Source: Chryseobacterium sp. LAM-KRS1 (GTDB lineage Bacteria > Bacteroidota > Bacteroidia > Flavobacteriales > Weeksellaceae). From it: 64,000 bases of DNA. The stretch spans positions 124,001 to 188,000 of the forward strand of contig NZ_JAAOIZ010000004.1 of assembly GCF_013184525.1 (NCBI RefSeq). The letters run 5' to 3'. This document shows, one piece after another, positions 1 to 8,802 of this stretch. Below the pieces are notes generated by a model that saw only the letters and a program-made list of their open reading frames with translations, did not search any database and had not been told where the DNA came from. The position numbers and the translations under genes were made by a program. How positions within the stretch are numbered: position 1 is the first letter of the stretch; every line of letters starts with the position of its first letter.

Positions 1-153
1 GCCTACGATGGTAAGGTCGGCAATCACAATGGAAATTGTCCCTTTCCCTTCACTGCCCCACATATTGGTTGTATAAATGACCAGCCCGAAATTTAATATC
101 AATATTAAAAAGCGGGAAATAAACGTTTTCACAATTGTATTTTGCTTCATCAT
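1..153 (-). CDS. Polysaccharide flippase, N-terminal fragment (cut by window start)
   Basis: Only the first 51 codons lie in the window. The reading starts MMKQNTIVK, then has a hydrophobic helix (about residues 10-28) and a 'MWGSEGKGTISI' segment. That pattern of a first membrane helix followed by a G-x-G-x-x-S loop is typical of the N-terminus of Wzx/MATE-like oligosaccharide flippases, which move lipid-linked sugar repeat units across the inner membrane. Two consecutive ATG codons stand at the start. The upstream glycosyltransferase stop codon is one base before the first ATG, so the two genes are almost certainly translated from one message. Family assignment rests on a short fragment plus the glycosyltransferase neighbour, so it is moderately supported. 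Confidence 0.55.
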   Translation of the reverse strand, partial: MMKQNTIVKTFISRFLILILNFGLVIYTTNMWGSEGKGTISIVIADLTIVG

Positions 154-154
154 A

Positions 155-1288
155 TCAATTAGGAAGTGATTGTTTGACGAAGTCTGTAAAACGCTTTTTT
201 ATGAGATTCCAGTTGTATTTCTTCTCATACTCTTTTCTGGCATTCAGTGCATGTCTGTTATATATCTCAGGATGATCTATGTAATTGATAATGGCATCTG
301 AAATAGCATTATCATCTTCAGGATCAACCAAAACCCCAAACTCAGAAACATCTACGTGCTGCCGGGTAGCCTTTAAATCGGTATAAATAACAGGTTTTCC
401 AGATGCAGCGTAATAGAATATTTTAATTGGTAAACAATGATGGTTTTCATAGCTCATTTCCCTAAGATCAAAACATAAATCAGCTTCAGCATATGCTTCT
501 GTAAAAGTCTCAAAAGAAGCAGGCTTTTTAATGGTTACATTTTCCCAATTGTACTTTGAAAGTAAGTAAGAAAAATATTTTTCATCCTTTTCCTTTCTTG
601 ATGACCCTATAATCAGAATTGCAATCTCCAGTTCCGGTCTTTTTTTTCTTAATGTATCAATAGCTTTAAAAAAATTTTCAATCCCTTTCTCTTTGGAAAT
701 CTGTCCCGTATAACACAATGTTATTTTATTCGGATCTAATTTCTTAATATTCGGATGGATATAAACATCATTGGGAAAATAAGGCAAAGTAATATTCCTT
801 TTAAACGGAAAGACGTATGCCAGAGGAAATTTTTTGGTGTTTTCCCCAAAAATAAAATGAGTACTTATCCATCCTGCATACAATTGAATCATCAAAAATT
901 TAAAAGCATGAATCCCTTTTAGAAAAAATGAGAAGTTTTCAACCATTCTATTGGATGGATACCATTCCGTAATATCATAGATAACACTTATTCCCCGTTC
1001 CTTCTTTATCTTTTTTGAAGCTATAACCGCCAGTGGTTCTGAACTTATGATACTGTCCGGCTGGAAACTATCACAAACCCTTTTAAAAATCTTAATCTTA
1101 CTGCTCGTGCTTTGGTCTAAAACCGGATAAGATTCAATTTCTATCCCGTCAATAATTCCCTTGTATCCGGAGCTCAAACTACAGATTTTCACGTCAAACC
1201 CCTTCCCTTTAAGCTCTTTAGCCTGATGATAGAAGATCCTGTCATCATCATATCTATGTGCGGTGGTTAGAAAAAGTATTTTAGGCAT
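155..1288 (-). CDS. Glycosyltransferase family 4 (GT-B fold)
   Basis: The protein has 377 residues, normal for GT4 enzymes, which transfer a sugar from a nucleotide-sugar donor to a lipid-linked or glycan acceptor at the cytoplasmic face. The N-terminus MPKILFLTTAHRYDDDRIF is the acceptor-side Rossmann strand. The second domain begins near residue 190 with TGQISKEKGIENF. The donor-binding region is CLPIKIFYYAASGKPVI, where the usual second glutamate of the EX7E motif is replaced by aromatic residues, so the exact donor chemistry is unclear. The C-terminal GVLVDPEDDNAISDAI segment is typical. It is followed one base later by a flippase gene, pointing to O-antigen, capsule or exopolysaccharide synthesis. 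A terminator-like hairpin lies upstream at 1364-1386, so this gene probably has its own promoter. Confidence 0.85.
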   Translation of the reverse strand: MPKILFLTTAHRYDDDRIFYHQAKELKGKGFDVKICSLSSGYKGIIDGIEIESYPVLDQSTSSKIKIFKRVCDSFQPDSIISSEPLAVIASKKIKKERGISVIYDITEWYPSNRMVENFSFFLKGIHAFKFLMIQLYAGWISTHFIFGENTKKFPLAYVFPFKRNITLPYFPNDVYIHPNIKKLDPNKITLCYTGQISKEKGIENFFKAIDTLRKKRPELEIAILIIGSSRKEKDEKYFSYLLSKYNWENVTIKKPASFETFTEAYAEADLCFDLREMSYENHHCLPIKIFYYAASGKPVIYTDLKATRQHVDVSEFGVLVDPEDDNAISDAIINYIDHPEIYNRHALNARKEYEKKYNWNLIKKRFTDFVKQSLPN

Positions 1289-1361
1289 GGTTCTGGAAAA
1301 TGATAGCCGGATAAATAAAATGAGTTAAAAATCCGGTTGGATACAAATATACTTTAAAAAG

Positions 1362-1388
1362 AAAAAAAGCGGAACAATCCGCTTTTCT
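1362..1388 (-). terminator. Rho-independent terminator after the 1411-1899 gene
   Basis: AAAAGCGG and CCGCTTTT arms enclose a six-base loop. On the minus strand the stem is followed by a run of T. It lies just downstream of the small conserved protein and separates it from the glycosyltransferase. Confidence 0.75.
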
Positions 1389-1410
1389 TTTCTTTTGACT
1401 TTCGATAAAT

Positions 1411-1899
1411 TTATTTAATATCAGCAGCCCAGCTCTTATCAAGAGGTAACAGGAAATGACTCAAAAAATCAAGGTATGTGTTTTTAGAAAAATCAAATAC
1501 CTGAATATCCCTTGATAATTCTCCGTTTCTAAGCTTTGTCTTAAAATCGATCAATTTTAATGTTTTGATTTCTCCTTCTTCAACGTAACTCGCCTTCATT
1601 CTGTCAAATAACCCCAATTCATACTCCGCATCGATTTCTCTCATTACCTTTCCCAAAGCATCGATGCTGCATCCTGAAGCCATTTCTTTTTCTTCATCTA
1701 CACAGATCACGATAAACTGATTCTTTTCAATTTTAAAAGATGATGAAAGAGGTTTCCCGTGGGCTGCCCATCCTGCCAGAAAGTCGTACAGTTTCTCTGT
1801 AATAACTTTAGCTTCTTTTGTGGTGAAAGGCCTTGTCGCCGGATATATGATAACTCTGTAATCGCTTGTTTCTACTATATTGGATTCTTCAATCTTCAT
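1411..1899 (-). CDS. Conserved Bacteroidota protein (often mislabelled 'ABC transporter ATPase')
   Basis: A 162-residue soluble protein. I recognise the family by the central FLAGWAAHGKPLSSSF and the CVDE...SGCSID segments. It is widespread in Bacteroidota and frequently carries the automatic name 'ABC transporter ATPase'. No Walker A, Walker B or ABC signature motif is present, so that name is not supported by the sequence. There is no signal peptide or membrane helix. The conserved Cys in GCSID and acidic residues around it could form a small binding site, but I cannot assign a function. It stands between a membrane protein and a glycosyltransferase, with its own terminator downstream. Confidence 0.75.
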   Translation of the reverse strand: MKIEESNIVETSDYRVIIYPATRPFTTKEAKVITEKLYDFLAGWAAHGKPLSSSFKIEKNQFIVICVDEEKEMASGCSIDALGKVMREIDAEYELGLFDRMKASYVEEGEIKTLKLIDFKTKLRNGELSRDIQVFDFSKNTYLDFLSHFLLPLDKSWAADIK

Positions 1900-1922
1900 T
1901 GCTGTAAATTTAAAGTATAAAA

Positions 1923-3059
1923 TTACACAATTTTATTCAGTTTAAAACCATTGTATTTTTTACTTAAGGCATACAACAATATTATAAAAAGGAGTATAAT
2001 GAAGCCAAAAAAGAACCTAAGGCCCGAAGAATGCGGAAAAAAAATAAATTTAATATAAATATTGGCGAAAATAAGACATGCAGACAATCTTACCCACTGA
2101 TCCTTAGAAAGATAAAAAATAGCACCAAGCATACTTAAAGAGATCAGACTTACTTTCTTAAAATAGATAATCTTATTTAAAAGGATATGAAGATATTCCT
2201 CAATAGTAAACACCGCAGGTTGAGCTGATATTGTTGGTCTTCTGTAGATAAAAGAGTCATAAAAAAGATTTTTCCATCCGGGATAATTATAAAACTTGAT
2301 AATAAACATATACAGACACAAAAGTGCCACTCCCTGGATCAGGATATAGAAATCAGTCTTTTTATCCTTATAATATTCAAATACAATAACACTCATCAGA
2401 TAGCTCAAAGTAAAAGGAATATAATCAGGTCGTGTAAATGTAATGCCTAAAAGAATCAAAAACATGATCCATTTATTCCAGCGTTTTATCCAACCTATTG
2501 CAAAAACAAGTAAAAATTGAAATATAAACATATCCGGTGTGGAAACCCTGGACATATAAGTCATCGGAGGTAATAGAGCTATTACAATAGTAAGCCCGGC
2601 TGCAATGAGATACTTCTGAGGAAATATAATTGTAAAGATATAAAATAACAGTAGTCCGGATATAAAATAAGAAATAAGGCTCGCTACTAAAACTGCCATA
2701 GGAGGAGAAAATCCTATTTCGTAAAAAAAGGAAATCGCCAGGTTATATCCGGCCTTTATCTGGAAGTACGGAATTTGTTCGGTAAAAGATTGTGTATCGT
2801 TTTTAAAAACCTGTCTTGCCCTGTCTACAGGTTTCAATCCGATGATGTCGTTATACTGATCTGCGGGTGCTTCTTTTTCAATAAAACCGAAAGTAAGATT
2901 CCTTACTTTTTCAGGAGAATCCGGAAACCGGGAGGTATATAAACACCCCAGATATCCTGGCATATCCCAATCGTATATTCTGTTTTTATAATTCCAAAAC
3001 GTAAGGTAAGATAAAATGAGAATTACTAAAAGGAAGGAAACTTTCCATTTTGTCTTCAT
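1923..3059 (-). CDS. Polytopic membrane protein, GT-C glycosyltransferase-like
   Basis: The 378 residues contain an N-terminal membrane helix (about 8-24), a large outer loop of roughly 90 residues, then eight or more hydrophobic helices to the C-terminus. The first loop opens with YDWDMPGYLG. An acidic pair in the first extracytoplasmic loop of a polytopic protein is the hallmark of GT-C enzymes that use polyprenyl-phosphate sugars. The resemblance is by topology and motif only. Alternative: an uncharacterised EpsG-like or O-antigen polymerase-like protein. The gene lies 23 bases upstream of the 1411-1899 gene and 31 bases downstream of the Fe-S gene, so it may be read through from that operon. 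Confidence 0.6.
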   Translation of the reverse strand: MKTKWKVSFLLVILILSYLTFWNYKNRIYDWDMPGYLGCLYTSRFPDSPEKVRNLTFGFIEKEAPADQYNDIIGLKPVDRARQVFKNDTQSFTEQIPYFQIKAGYNLAISFFYEIGFSPPMAVLVASLISYFISGLLLFYIFTIIFPQKYLIAAGLTIVIALLPPMTYMSRVSTPDMFIFQFLLVFAIGWIKRWNKWIMFLILLGITFTRPDYIPFTLSYLMSVIVFEYYKDKKTDFYILIQGVALLCLYMFIIKFYNYPGWKNLFYDSFIYRRPTISAQPAVFTIEEYLHILLNKIIYFKKVSLISLSMLGAIFYLSKDQWVRLSACLIFANIYIKFIFFPHSSGLRFFFGFIILLFIILLYALSKKYNGFKLNKIV

Positions 3060-3090
3060 TAAGAATCAATACATCAGCAATAGATCAATA

Positions 3091-3876
3091 TTATAAATCT
3101 TCTGCCTCGGCAAGAAGCTCTACAATATCTTTTACGGCCACTTCATCATTTTTATTGAAATGTTTCACCCCATCCGTCATCATCGTATTACAGAAAGGAC
3201 AACCAGTAGCAATTACTTTAGGCTCAAAAGACAATGCCTCTTCAGTTCTTTCTATATTAATATCCTTATTTCCTTTTTCAGGTTCTTTAAACATTTGTGC
3301 TCCTCCTGCACCACAACATAGTCCGTTGGTTTTGCAACGTTTCATTTCTACCAACTCAGCATCAAGTTTTTCCAAAAGTATTCTTGGCGCTTCGTATTCG
3401 TTATTCGCTCTTCCTAAATAACATGGATCATGGAAGGTAATCTTCTTTCCTTTGAAGGCACCACCTTCAATTTTCAATCTGCCTTCCTCCATTAAACTTT
3501 TAAGAAATTGAGTATGATGTACTACCTCAAAATGTCCACCTAAGCTTGGATATTCATTTTTAAGCGTATTGAAGCAATGAGGACATGCCGTTACAATTTT
3601 CTTCACTTCATAGGCATTGAGGACTTCAATATTCGTTAATGCCATCATTTGGAAAACAAACTCGTTTCCTGCACGTTTTGCAGGATCTCCTGTACAGCTT
3701 TCTTCCTGGCCTAAAACCCCAAATTCAACACCTATTTTATTTAATATTTTACAAAAAGCTTTCGTAATTTTCTTTGCACGGTCGTCAAAGCTACCAGCGC
3801 AACCCACCCAGAATAAAACTTCCGGTGCTTTTCCTTCGGCAGCATATTCTGCCATTGTTTTTATATTGAAATCCAT
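3091..3876 (-). CDS. (Fe-S)-binding protein, HdrB/CCG-domain type
   Basis: The protein has 261 residues and two cysteine-rich (CCG) modules: CPHCFNTLKNEYP with a later CCGAGG, and CYLGRANN with CPFCNTMM. These domains bind non-cubane or 4Fe-4S clusters in heterodisulfide reductase subunit B, GlcF and LutA proteins. The GCAGSFDDRA segment near residue 25 is another conserved cluster ligand region. It is the second gene of a pair: the upstream gene (3969-5300) encodes a membrane-anchored partner with two 4Fe-4S ferredoxin motifs. Together they look like a membrane oxidoreductase that passes electrons to or from quinones. The physiological substrate is unknown. Confidence 0.88.
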   Translation of the reverse strand: MDFNIKTMAEYAAEGKAPEVLFWVGCAGSFDDRAKKITKAFCKILNKIGVEFGVLGQEESCTGDPAKRAGNEFVFQMMALTNIEVLNAYEVKKIVTACPHCFNTLKNEYPSLGGHFEVVHHTQFLKSLMEEGRLKIEGGAFKGKKITFHDPCYLGRANNEYEAPRILLEKLDAELVEMKRCKTNGLCCGAGGAQMFKEPEKGNKDINIERTEEALSFEPKVIATGCPFCNTMMTDGVKHFNKNDEVAVKDIVELLAEAEDL

Positions 3877-3904
3877 CTTTTCTTACGATTTGAAAAATAT
3901 GAGG

Positions 3905-3957
3905 ATTTGGAAATTTGAAAATAGGTTGAGTAAAATCAATTTTTCAAATTTTCAAAT
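3905..3957. repeat. AT-rich inverted repeat between the two Fe-S subunit genes
   Basis: Arms at 3905-3922 (ATTTGGAAATTTGAAAAT) and 3939-3957 pair at 17 of 18 positions across a 16-base loop. Each arm is itself a doublet of a TTTGAAAA unit. It lies inside the two-gene module, so a role as full terminator is unlikely. mRNA stabilisation or partial attenuation is possible. Confidence 0.6.
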
Positions 3958-3968
3958 TGATTAATTAT

Positions 3969-5300
3969 CTAGTTCTCGTTTGCCCAGTTTAAACGGTCTG
4001 CCTGATTATACTGCCAAGGAGCAGCATTATTTTCCACATTAGTCATCATCAAATTCAGTTCCTGTGGTGCTGCCGATTGCTCCATTACCAGAAATCTTCT
4101 CATTTCAAAAATAATGGAAAGCGGATCCAGTAATATAGGACAAGCTTCTGTACAAGCATTACAAGTAGTACATGCCCAAAGCTCTTCTTTCGTTATATAA
4201 TCATTCAGTAACTTTTTGCCATCATCTACAAACTTTCCATTCTTGTCAATATTTCTTCCAACCTCTTCCATACGGTCTCTGGTCTTCATTAGAATTAACC
4301 TTGGAGAAAGCTTTTTACCGGTAATATTTGCAGGACATACAGAAGTACATCGTCCGCATTCCGTACATGAATAGGCATTCAGTAATTGAACCTGATTCAG
4401 ATCAAATATATCTTCAGCACCGAATTTGGAAGGAACATCTGCTTCAGCGCCTTCTGCCGGCGCAGCGTATGGATCAGCATTAGGATCCATCATCAGTTTA
4501 ATCTCCTTCGTTACAGATTCCAAATTGTTGAATTTCCCCTTTTTCTCCAAATTAGCATACCATGTACTTGGGAATGCCAGGATAATATGAAGGTGCTTAG
4601 AATAATAAAGGTAATTCATGAAGAACAAAATTCCCACAAAATGAAACCACCAGGCTGCTTTTTCTGTGAAAAACAAAAAGCCATCACTAAAATTGCTGAA
4701 GATAGGTCCCAATAATGTTGAACTAACTGGAAAACTTCCATGCTCGGGAAGAAGCCCTCTTTGCTGAAGTACCCAATCTGCTGTATTCATTTTAAGGAAA
4801 GCAATCATAAGTGCAAACTCAATAATAAGAATCCAGTTGGCATCGTGTTTTGGCCATCCAAACAATTCTTTCATTGTTAATCTCTTTACTCCATAAAAAT
4901 TTCTACGGATAAAAAAGACAACAACTCCAATGATGACCAATAATGCCAATACTTCCAGGGTTGCTGTAAAGAAGCTATAGAAGCTATGGCCAAAAACCGA
5001 AGCAAGGAACCTGTGAGTACCGAATATCCCATCGACAATAATCTCGATAAGTTCTATGTTGATAATAATAAAACCAACATAAACAAAAAGGTGTAAAATA
5101 CCCGCTACAGGTCTCTTTACCATTTTACTCTGCCCCATTGCAACACGTGCCATGGTTTCCCAGCGCTCGGACTTTTTATCACTTCGGTTGATTTCTTTGC
5201 CTAACTGAATATTTCTGTAAATTTTCATCAGGCTTTTAGCAAACAACCCAAACCCAGCAATTAATAAAATCAGAAAAATAACGTTATCGATGTACTGCAT
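3969..5300 (-). CDS. Membrane-anchored 4Fe-4S oxidoreductase (HdrC/NarI-like fusion)
   Basis: The 443-residue protein starts with a membrane helix (about 7-24) and then has four or five more helices between residues 60 and 240, resembling the cytochrome b-type NarI/HdrE membrane domain. The soluble C-terminal half holds two ferredoxin motifs: CTECGRCTSVCP near residue 312 and CTTCNACTEACP near residue 375. This combination is common in Flavobacteriia and is paired with the CCG-domain gene downstream. It is expected to sit in the inner membrane and couple the soluble subunit to the quinone pool. Twelve bases separate it from the upstream mlaD-like gene, so the three genes probably form one transcript. 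Confidence 0.88.
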   Translation of the reverse strand: MQYIDNVIFLILLIAGFGLFAKSLMKIYRNIQLGKEINRSDKKSERWETMARVAMGQSKMVKRPVAGILHLFVYVGFIIINIELIEIIVDGIFGTHRFLASVFGHSFYSFFTATLEVLALLVIIGVVVFFIRRNFYGVKRLTMKELFGWPKHDANWILIIEFALMIAFLKMNTADWVLQQRGLLPEHGSFPVSSTLLGPIFSNFSDGFLFFTEKAAWWFHFVGILFFMNYLYYSKHLHIILAFPSTWYANLEKKGKFNNLESVTKEIKLMMDPNADPYAAPAEGAEADVPSKFGAEDIFDLNQVQLLNAYSCTECGRCTSVCPANITGKKLSPRLILMKTRDRMEEVGRNIDKNGKFVDDGKKLLNDYITKEELWACTTCNACTEACPILLDPLSIIFEMRRFLVMEQSAAPQELNLMMTNVENNAAPWQYNQADRLNWANEN

Positions 5301-5312
5301 AAGGTGTAAATA

Positions 5313-6263
5313 TTAGTCTTTATTATTCTTACCAAAAACGGAGAAATTGATATATCTCTTAGGATTGGCTTTCATATCTTCAATTAACGAATTAAGATTC
5401 GTAGATGCAGAGTTCAAATTATTATACAGCTGTTCATCTTTCATCAACTTCCCTAAACTCCCTTGTCCGTTGTCTATTCCTCCGATTACCTGGTTAAGTT
5501 TACCAACGGTAGCATCCAGATTAGCAATGGTAGCATTCAACCTTTTAGTATCAATGCTCTCTGCTAGGTTGCCATATTTATCTAAAGTCACTTTCCCACT
5601 TTGCATGGTTAAGCTCGCATCATCTAAAACTTTCTGAAGTTTAGGATCATTGTGTCCAACTAAATTGTTAACGCTTCCTGCTGTTGTTTGTAATGCGCCT
5701 ACAGTTTTATTAAGATTGGATAGCAAAGCTTTGATCTCTGCCCTGTTTTGCCCATCGACAATCATATTGGCATTGGCCATCAAAGAATCAACACGATGTA
5801 AAACAGATTGCAATTGATCCTTAACCGGTCCTACCTGTGAAGAAAGGCTTCCCAATGTCCCCAATTTGAAAGCTCCTTTTAAAGTGTCCCCATCTTTTGC
5901 CGTTGCCCCTCCATATACAAGGTTAACACGCATTTCTTTACCAGACATTAATCCCGGCTCAAAAATTTCAAGAGTAGAGTTCTTTGAAAACTCAAATTTA
6001 TTATCTACCGTAATTTTAACAACAAAATTGATTTTCCCATCTTTGCTTGTCTGAGGAATGATCTTATCAACCTGCCCTACTTTCAAGCCATTGATGGATA
6101 CTGCTGAGGATTGTGCCAACCCTTCAACATTATCATATTTCGCGTAAAATATATTATCGGTAGTAAAAAGGCTACGGCCTTTCATAAATTGAAATAATAA
6201 CACAAAGCCTACGATAGCTAAAAGTGCAATTACACCAGCTTTTAATTCTTTACTGAACTTCAC
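5313..6263 (-). CDS. MCE/MlaD family lipid-transport protein
   Basis: The 316-residue protein has one N-terminal membrane helix (about residues 10-27) followed by an MCE domain (about 37-115) that includes NVEGLAQSSAVSINGLKVG. A long helical tail with NLNKTVG- and TIANLDATV-type heptad segments follows, expected to form a tunnel or stalk in the hexamer. MCE proteins carry phospholipids between the inner and outer membranes and are driven by an MlaE/MlaF ABC transporter. Such a transporter is encoded about 16 kb away at 22387-23954 rather than next to this gene. The start is GTG (GTGAAGTTC). A TATATTTG promoter box lies 22 bases upstream. Confidence 0.9.
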   Translation of the reverse strand: MKFSKELKAGVIALLAIVGFVLLFQFMKGRSLFTTDNIFYAKYDNVEGLAQSSAVSINGLKVGQVDKIIPQTSKDGKINFVVKITVDNKFEFSKNSTLEIFEPGLMSGKEMRVNLVYGGATAKDGDTLKGAFKLGTLGSLSSQVGPVKDQLQSVLHRVDSLMANANMIVDGQNRAEIKALLSNLNKTVGALQTTAGSVNNLVGHNDPKLQKVLDDASLTMQSGKVTLDKYGNLAESIDTKRLNATIANLDATVGKLNQVIGGIDNGQGSLGKLMKDEQLYNNLNSASTNLNSLIEDMKANPKRYINFSVFGKNNKD

Positions 6264-6285
6264 TTGCTAATTTTTTTCTAATGAG

Positions 6286-6293
6286 CAAATATA
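6286..6293 (-). promoter_or_regulatory. Bacteroidota -7 box (TATATTTG) for the mlaD-like gene
   Basis: Reads TATATTTG on the minus strand, matching the TAnnTTTG consensus, 22 bases before the GTG start. I see no clear TTG at the -33 position. Confidence 0.5.
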
Positions 6294-6341
6294 GCACATT
6301 TTAAATTAATCTTTCTGTTTATTCCTCTGCGTTAAATACAA

Positions 6342-6370
6342 AAAAAGCGGCATTTTTTATGCCGCTTTTT
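6342..6370 (-). terminator. Terminator after the ppiD-like gene
   Basis: Perfect 12-base arms AAAAAGCGGCAT and ATGCCGCTTTTT around a five-T loop, followed by T on either strand. It lies 24 bases past the stop codon of the chaperone gene and separates it from mlaD. Confidence 0.85.
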
Positions 6371-6393
6371 GTATCTATAAAATTACTTTTTTA

Positions 6394-8544
6394 TTAATGC
6401 TGATTTCCCAGCTTATTCCAGATTTCAATTCTGTAATCATCGATATCAGCATTGTCCTGCAAGCTTTTTAACCAAGCCTGTCCGAACATTCCTGCACTTC
6501 TTTGAGTAACAGACTCTGTAAATTGCTTCAGATCTCCAGGTTGTTTATTTACAGTTTCATTCTTTTTGATCAGAACATAAACTCCCGTTCCTCCTTCTAC
6601 AGGTTTAGAAAGTTGAGATTTCTTAACTCCAAAAGCAGCACCGGCAACTTTAGGCTCCATAGATCCGGCTACTGAAGGATTTAATAGATTCACCTGAGCA
6701 CTTTGTTTTGTAGTGGCAAACATTTTTGCAATCTGATCAAGATTTGAAGCTTTAGCTGCCGTAATCTTATCAGCTATCTGTTTTGCAGCCAGCTTATTTT
6801 TCACAACCACCTCGATCTGATCTCTTACAGACTCAGGATCTGCCAATCCTTTCTCCTGTTTCCCGTTAAGGTATACTACAATTTTATCACCCGTTCCGTC
6901 TACTGTAAAGAATTCTGTATCTCCTTTAGATCTCTTCTTATCAAAAGCCCACGCAAGAATATCACCGTCTTTTTCAGTTCCTAAGCCTTGTAACTGACCA
7001 TCGAATCTTTTGGCAGCCTTAGGATTTGAGAATTGATAATTTCCTTTCTTGGCAATATTCACGAAATCGTTGAAAGATTTACCCTGAACCTGCTGAATGA
7101 ATCTTCTTGCTTTTTTATCAACATCTGCTTCCGTAGCATCAGAAGCTTTGATTGCTTTTACAACATTCGCTACTTTATATCCTAATGCACCAGGCTTTTT
7201 ATCTTCAATGTTGATGATATGATATCCAAACTGCGTTTCTACAACACCTGTTGCTCCTTTTGGATTATTAGCCAAATAAGTAAGGAATTCAGGAACGAAA
7301 GGAGTTTCCGGAGTAGTCCATCCTAAACTTCCTCCTTGAGCGGCAGAATTAGGATCGCTGGAAAGCTTTAAGAATTCTGTAAATTTAGCAGGATTTGCTT
7401 TTACGATAGCTCCGATAGAGTCCGCTAATTTTTTAGCTTCTTCTTTGGATCTTGTAATACCTTCTCCTGCAGGACTTCCTTTGAATGCTATAAGGATATG
7501 TCTTGATAGTGTAGAATCTGAAGTCTTTTTACCTAAAAGCTTAGAAACCACATAGAAATTTTGCTCTTTATAAGGACCAAAAGTCTGTCCGACAGCTGCA
7601 GTTGTAATCTGTGACTGTATTGTCTGTGGCAATTGATTAGGCTTCAAATATTGGCTATTGAAAGGCATATCAGAGTTGGCCATTACAAACATAGAGTCAT
7701 TGGTTGTATTTTGGAAATTTTCTTTCCCACCGCTTGCATCAGTTCCTCCTGAGAATATTTTATTGATTTCTTTTAAAGCTGCGGCATCATCAGCTGCACT
7801 CGGTTGAGAAGGAAAGAAAGCAATACCAATATTTCTGCTTGCTTCAGTCTTAAACATCACCGGATGTTGCTTAATATAATCAGCAAGATCCTCTGTCTTA
7901 ACCTTAATATTATTTTTCTGAAGGTAAGATGTGTAATCCACTTTCACAAAGTCGATATCAGCCATCTGATCTCTTTGTCTCATCAACTCTTCAGCTTCTT
8001 TCTTACCTGTAGTGATCCCTGTAGAAATATTAGCAAAAACCTGTCTTGCCATAATTCTGTATTCAACAGATTTTCTGGTTTTCAACCACTGATTGTATCC
8101 TTCAGCACTTGTTGTTTTTAATTCCTCAACTTGTTTCTTAAGCTCTTGAGTCTTAAAATTACCTTTCTCATCAAAGAATTGTTTGTTTTGAGCAAACATC
8201 TGATCATACTGAATCTGACTCCAGAAGTAATCATCTGTCATTTCAAACCCCATCTTATCAAACTGCTGCTTGATAAGCTTTGATTGAACCAACAACTGCC
8301 AAGCTTGTTCTTCAAGACCATTTTTGGGCTGACCTTGTTGCTCTGCCTGCTGTTGCAATACGAAAAGTTGATCGTTAAACTCTTCACGGGTAATCTTTTC
8401 ACCATTTACTTTTCCTAAAACATCAGGATTTTTTCCAAAAACCTTATCAATGCTATCAGGATTAACTAAAAACGCTAAAAGCGCCAGTGCAATTACTCCC
8501 ATCAAAAGCCAAGGTCTATTCCTAATCTGTCCTAAAATTGCCAT
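6394..8544 (-). CDS. Peptidylprolyl isomerase, PpiD/SurA-like periplasmic folding factor
   Basis: 716 residues. One N-terminal membrane helix (about 12-30) anchors the protein. A SurA_N-type chaperone region follows (KVNGEKITREEFNDQL, about 42-200), then a parvulin PPIase domain (about 340-455) with LSRHILIAFKG, GGSLGWTTPETPFVPEF and TQFGYHIINIED, then a second helical or degenerate parvulin region to the C-terminus. The layout matches PpiD, an inner-membrane periplasmic chaperone that assists proteins leaving the Sec translocon. It stands alone between its own terminator and the divergent lon gene. A second, inactive PPIase-like region near residues 500-690 is normal for this family in Bacteroidota. 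Confidence 0.92.
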   Translation of the reverse strand: MAILGQIRNRPWLLMGVIALALLAFLVNPDSIDKVFGKNPDVLGKVNGEKITREEFNDQLFVLQQQAEQQGQPKNGLEEQAWQLLVQSKLIKQQFDKMGFEMTDDYFWSQIQYDQMFAQNKQFFDEKGNFKTQELKKQVEELKTTSAEGYNQWLKTRKSVEYRIMARQVFANISTGITTGKKEAEELMRQRDQMADIDFVKVDYTSYLQKNNIKVKTEDLADYIKQHPVMFKTEASRNIGIAFFPSQPSAADDAAALKEINKIFSGGTDASGGKENFQNTTNDSMFVMANSDMPFNSQYLKPNQLPQTIQSQITTAAVGQTFGPYKEQNFYVVSKLLGKKTSDSTLSRHILIAFKGSPAGEGITRSKEEAKKLADSIGAIVKANPAKFTEFLKLSSDPNSAAQGGSLGWTTPETPFVPEFLTYLANNPKGATGVVETQFGYHIINIEDKKPGALGYKVANVVKAIKASDATEADVDKKARRFIQQVQGKSFNDFVNIAKKGNYQFSNPKAAKRFDGQLQGLGTEKDGDILAWAFDKKRSKGDTEFFTVDGTGDKIVVYLNGKQEKGLADPESVRDQIEVVVKNKLAAKQIADKITAAKASNLDQIAKMFATTKQSAQVNLLNPSVAGSMEPKVAGAAFGVKKSQLSKPVEGGTGVYVLIKKNETVNKQPGDLKQFTESVTQRSAGMFGQAWLKSLQDNADIDDYRIEIWNKLGNQH

Positions 8545-8737
8545 TTTATAAATTATAGTTTTTTATCAGGTTGCGAAAATACACATTTTTAAGAAATTAC
8601 AGAAATCCAAGTGCTTTTTTTAATTTTTAAAATTCAAATTTCATAAAAAAGGAAATTTTGACCATATTTTTTAATGAAAAACAAATGGCATAGGTATTGT
8701 GCATCTTACATTAACATAATATACTAGGTATTTTCTT

Positions 8738-8793
8738 AGCATATTATGCTTAATCACTTTAACGATTTAAAACGAGAATGACAATTTGTCATT
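8738..8793. promoter_or_regulatory. Two palindromes upstream of lon (possible operator or 5' leader structure)
   Basis: AGCAT-ATT-ATGCT lies at 8738-8750, and AATGACA-ATT-TGTCATT at 8777-8793, ending nine bases before the lon ATG. The second would fold over the start region of the message or serve as a dimeric repressor site. Neither matches the CIRCE element. Role is inferred from position only. Confidence 0.4.
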
Positions 8794-8802
8794 TGATTTA
8801 CT

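Noticed and set aside
1411..1899. Annotation as an ABC transporter ATPase
   Set aside because: None of the required nucleotide-binding motifs is present.
3050..3421. Plus-strand 123-residue frame overlapping the CCG-domain gene
   Set aside because: Entirely antisense to a well-supported Fe-S protein gene, with Ser/Phe-rich content typical of reverse-strand shadows.
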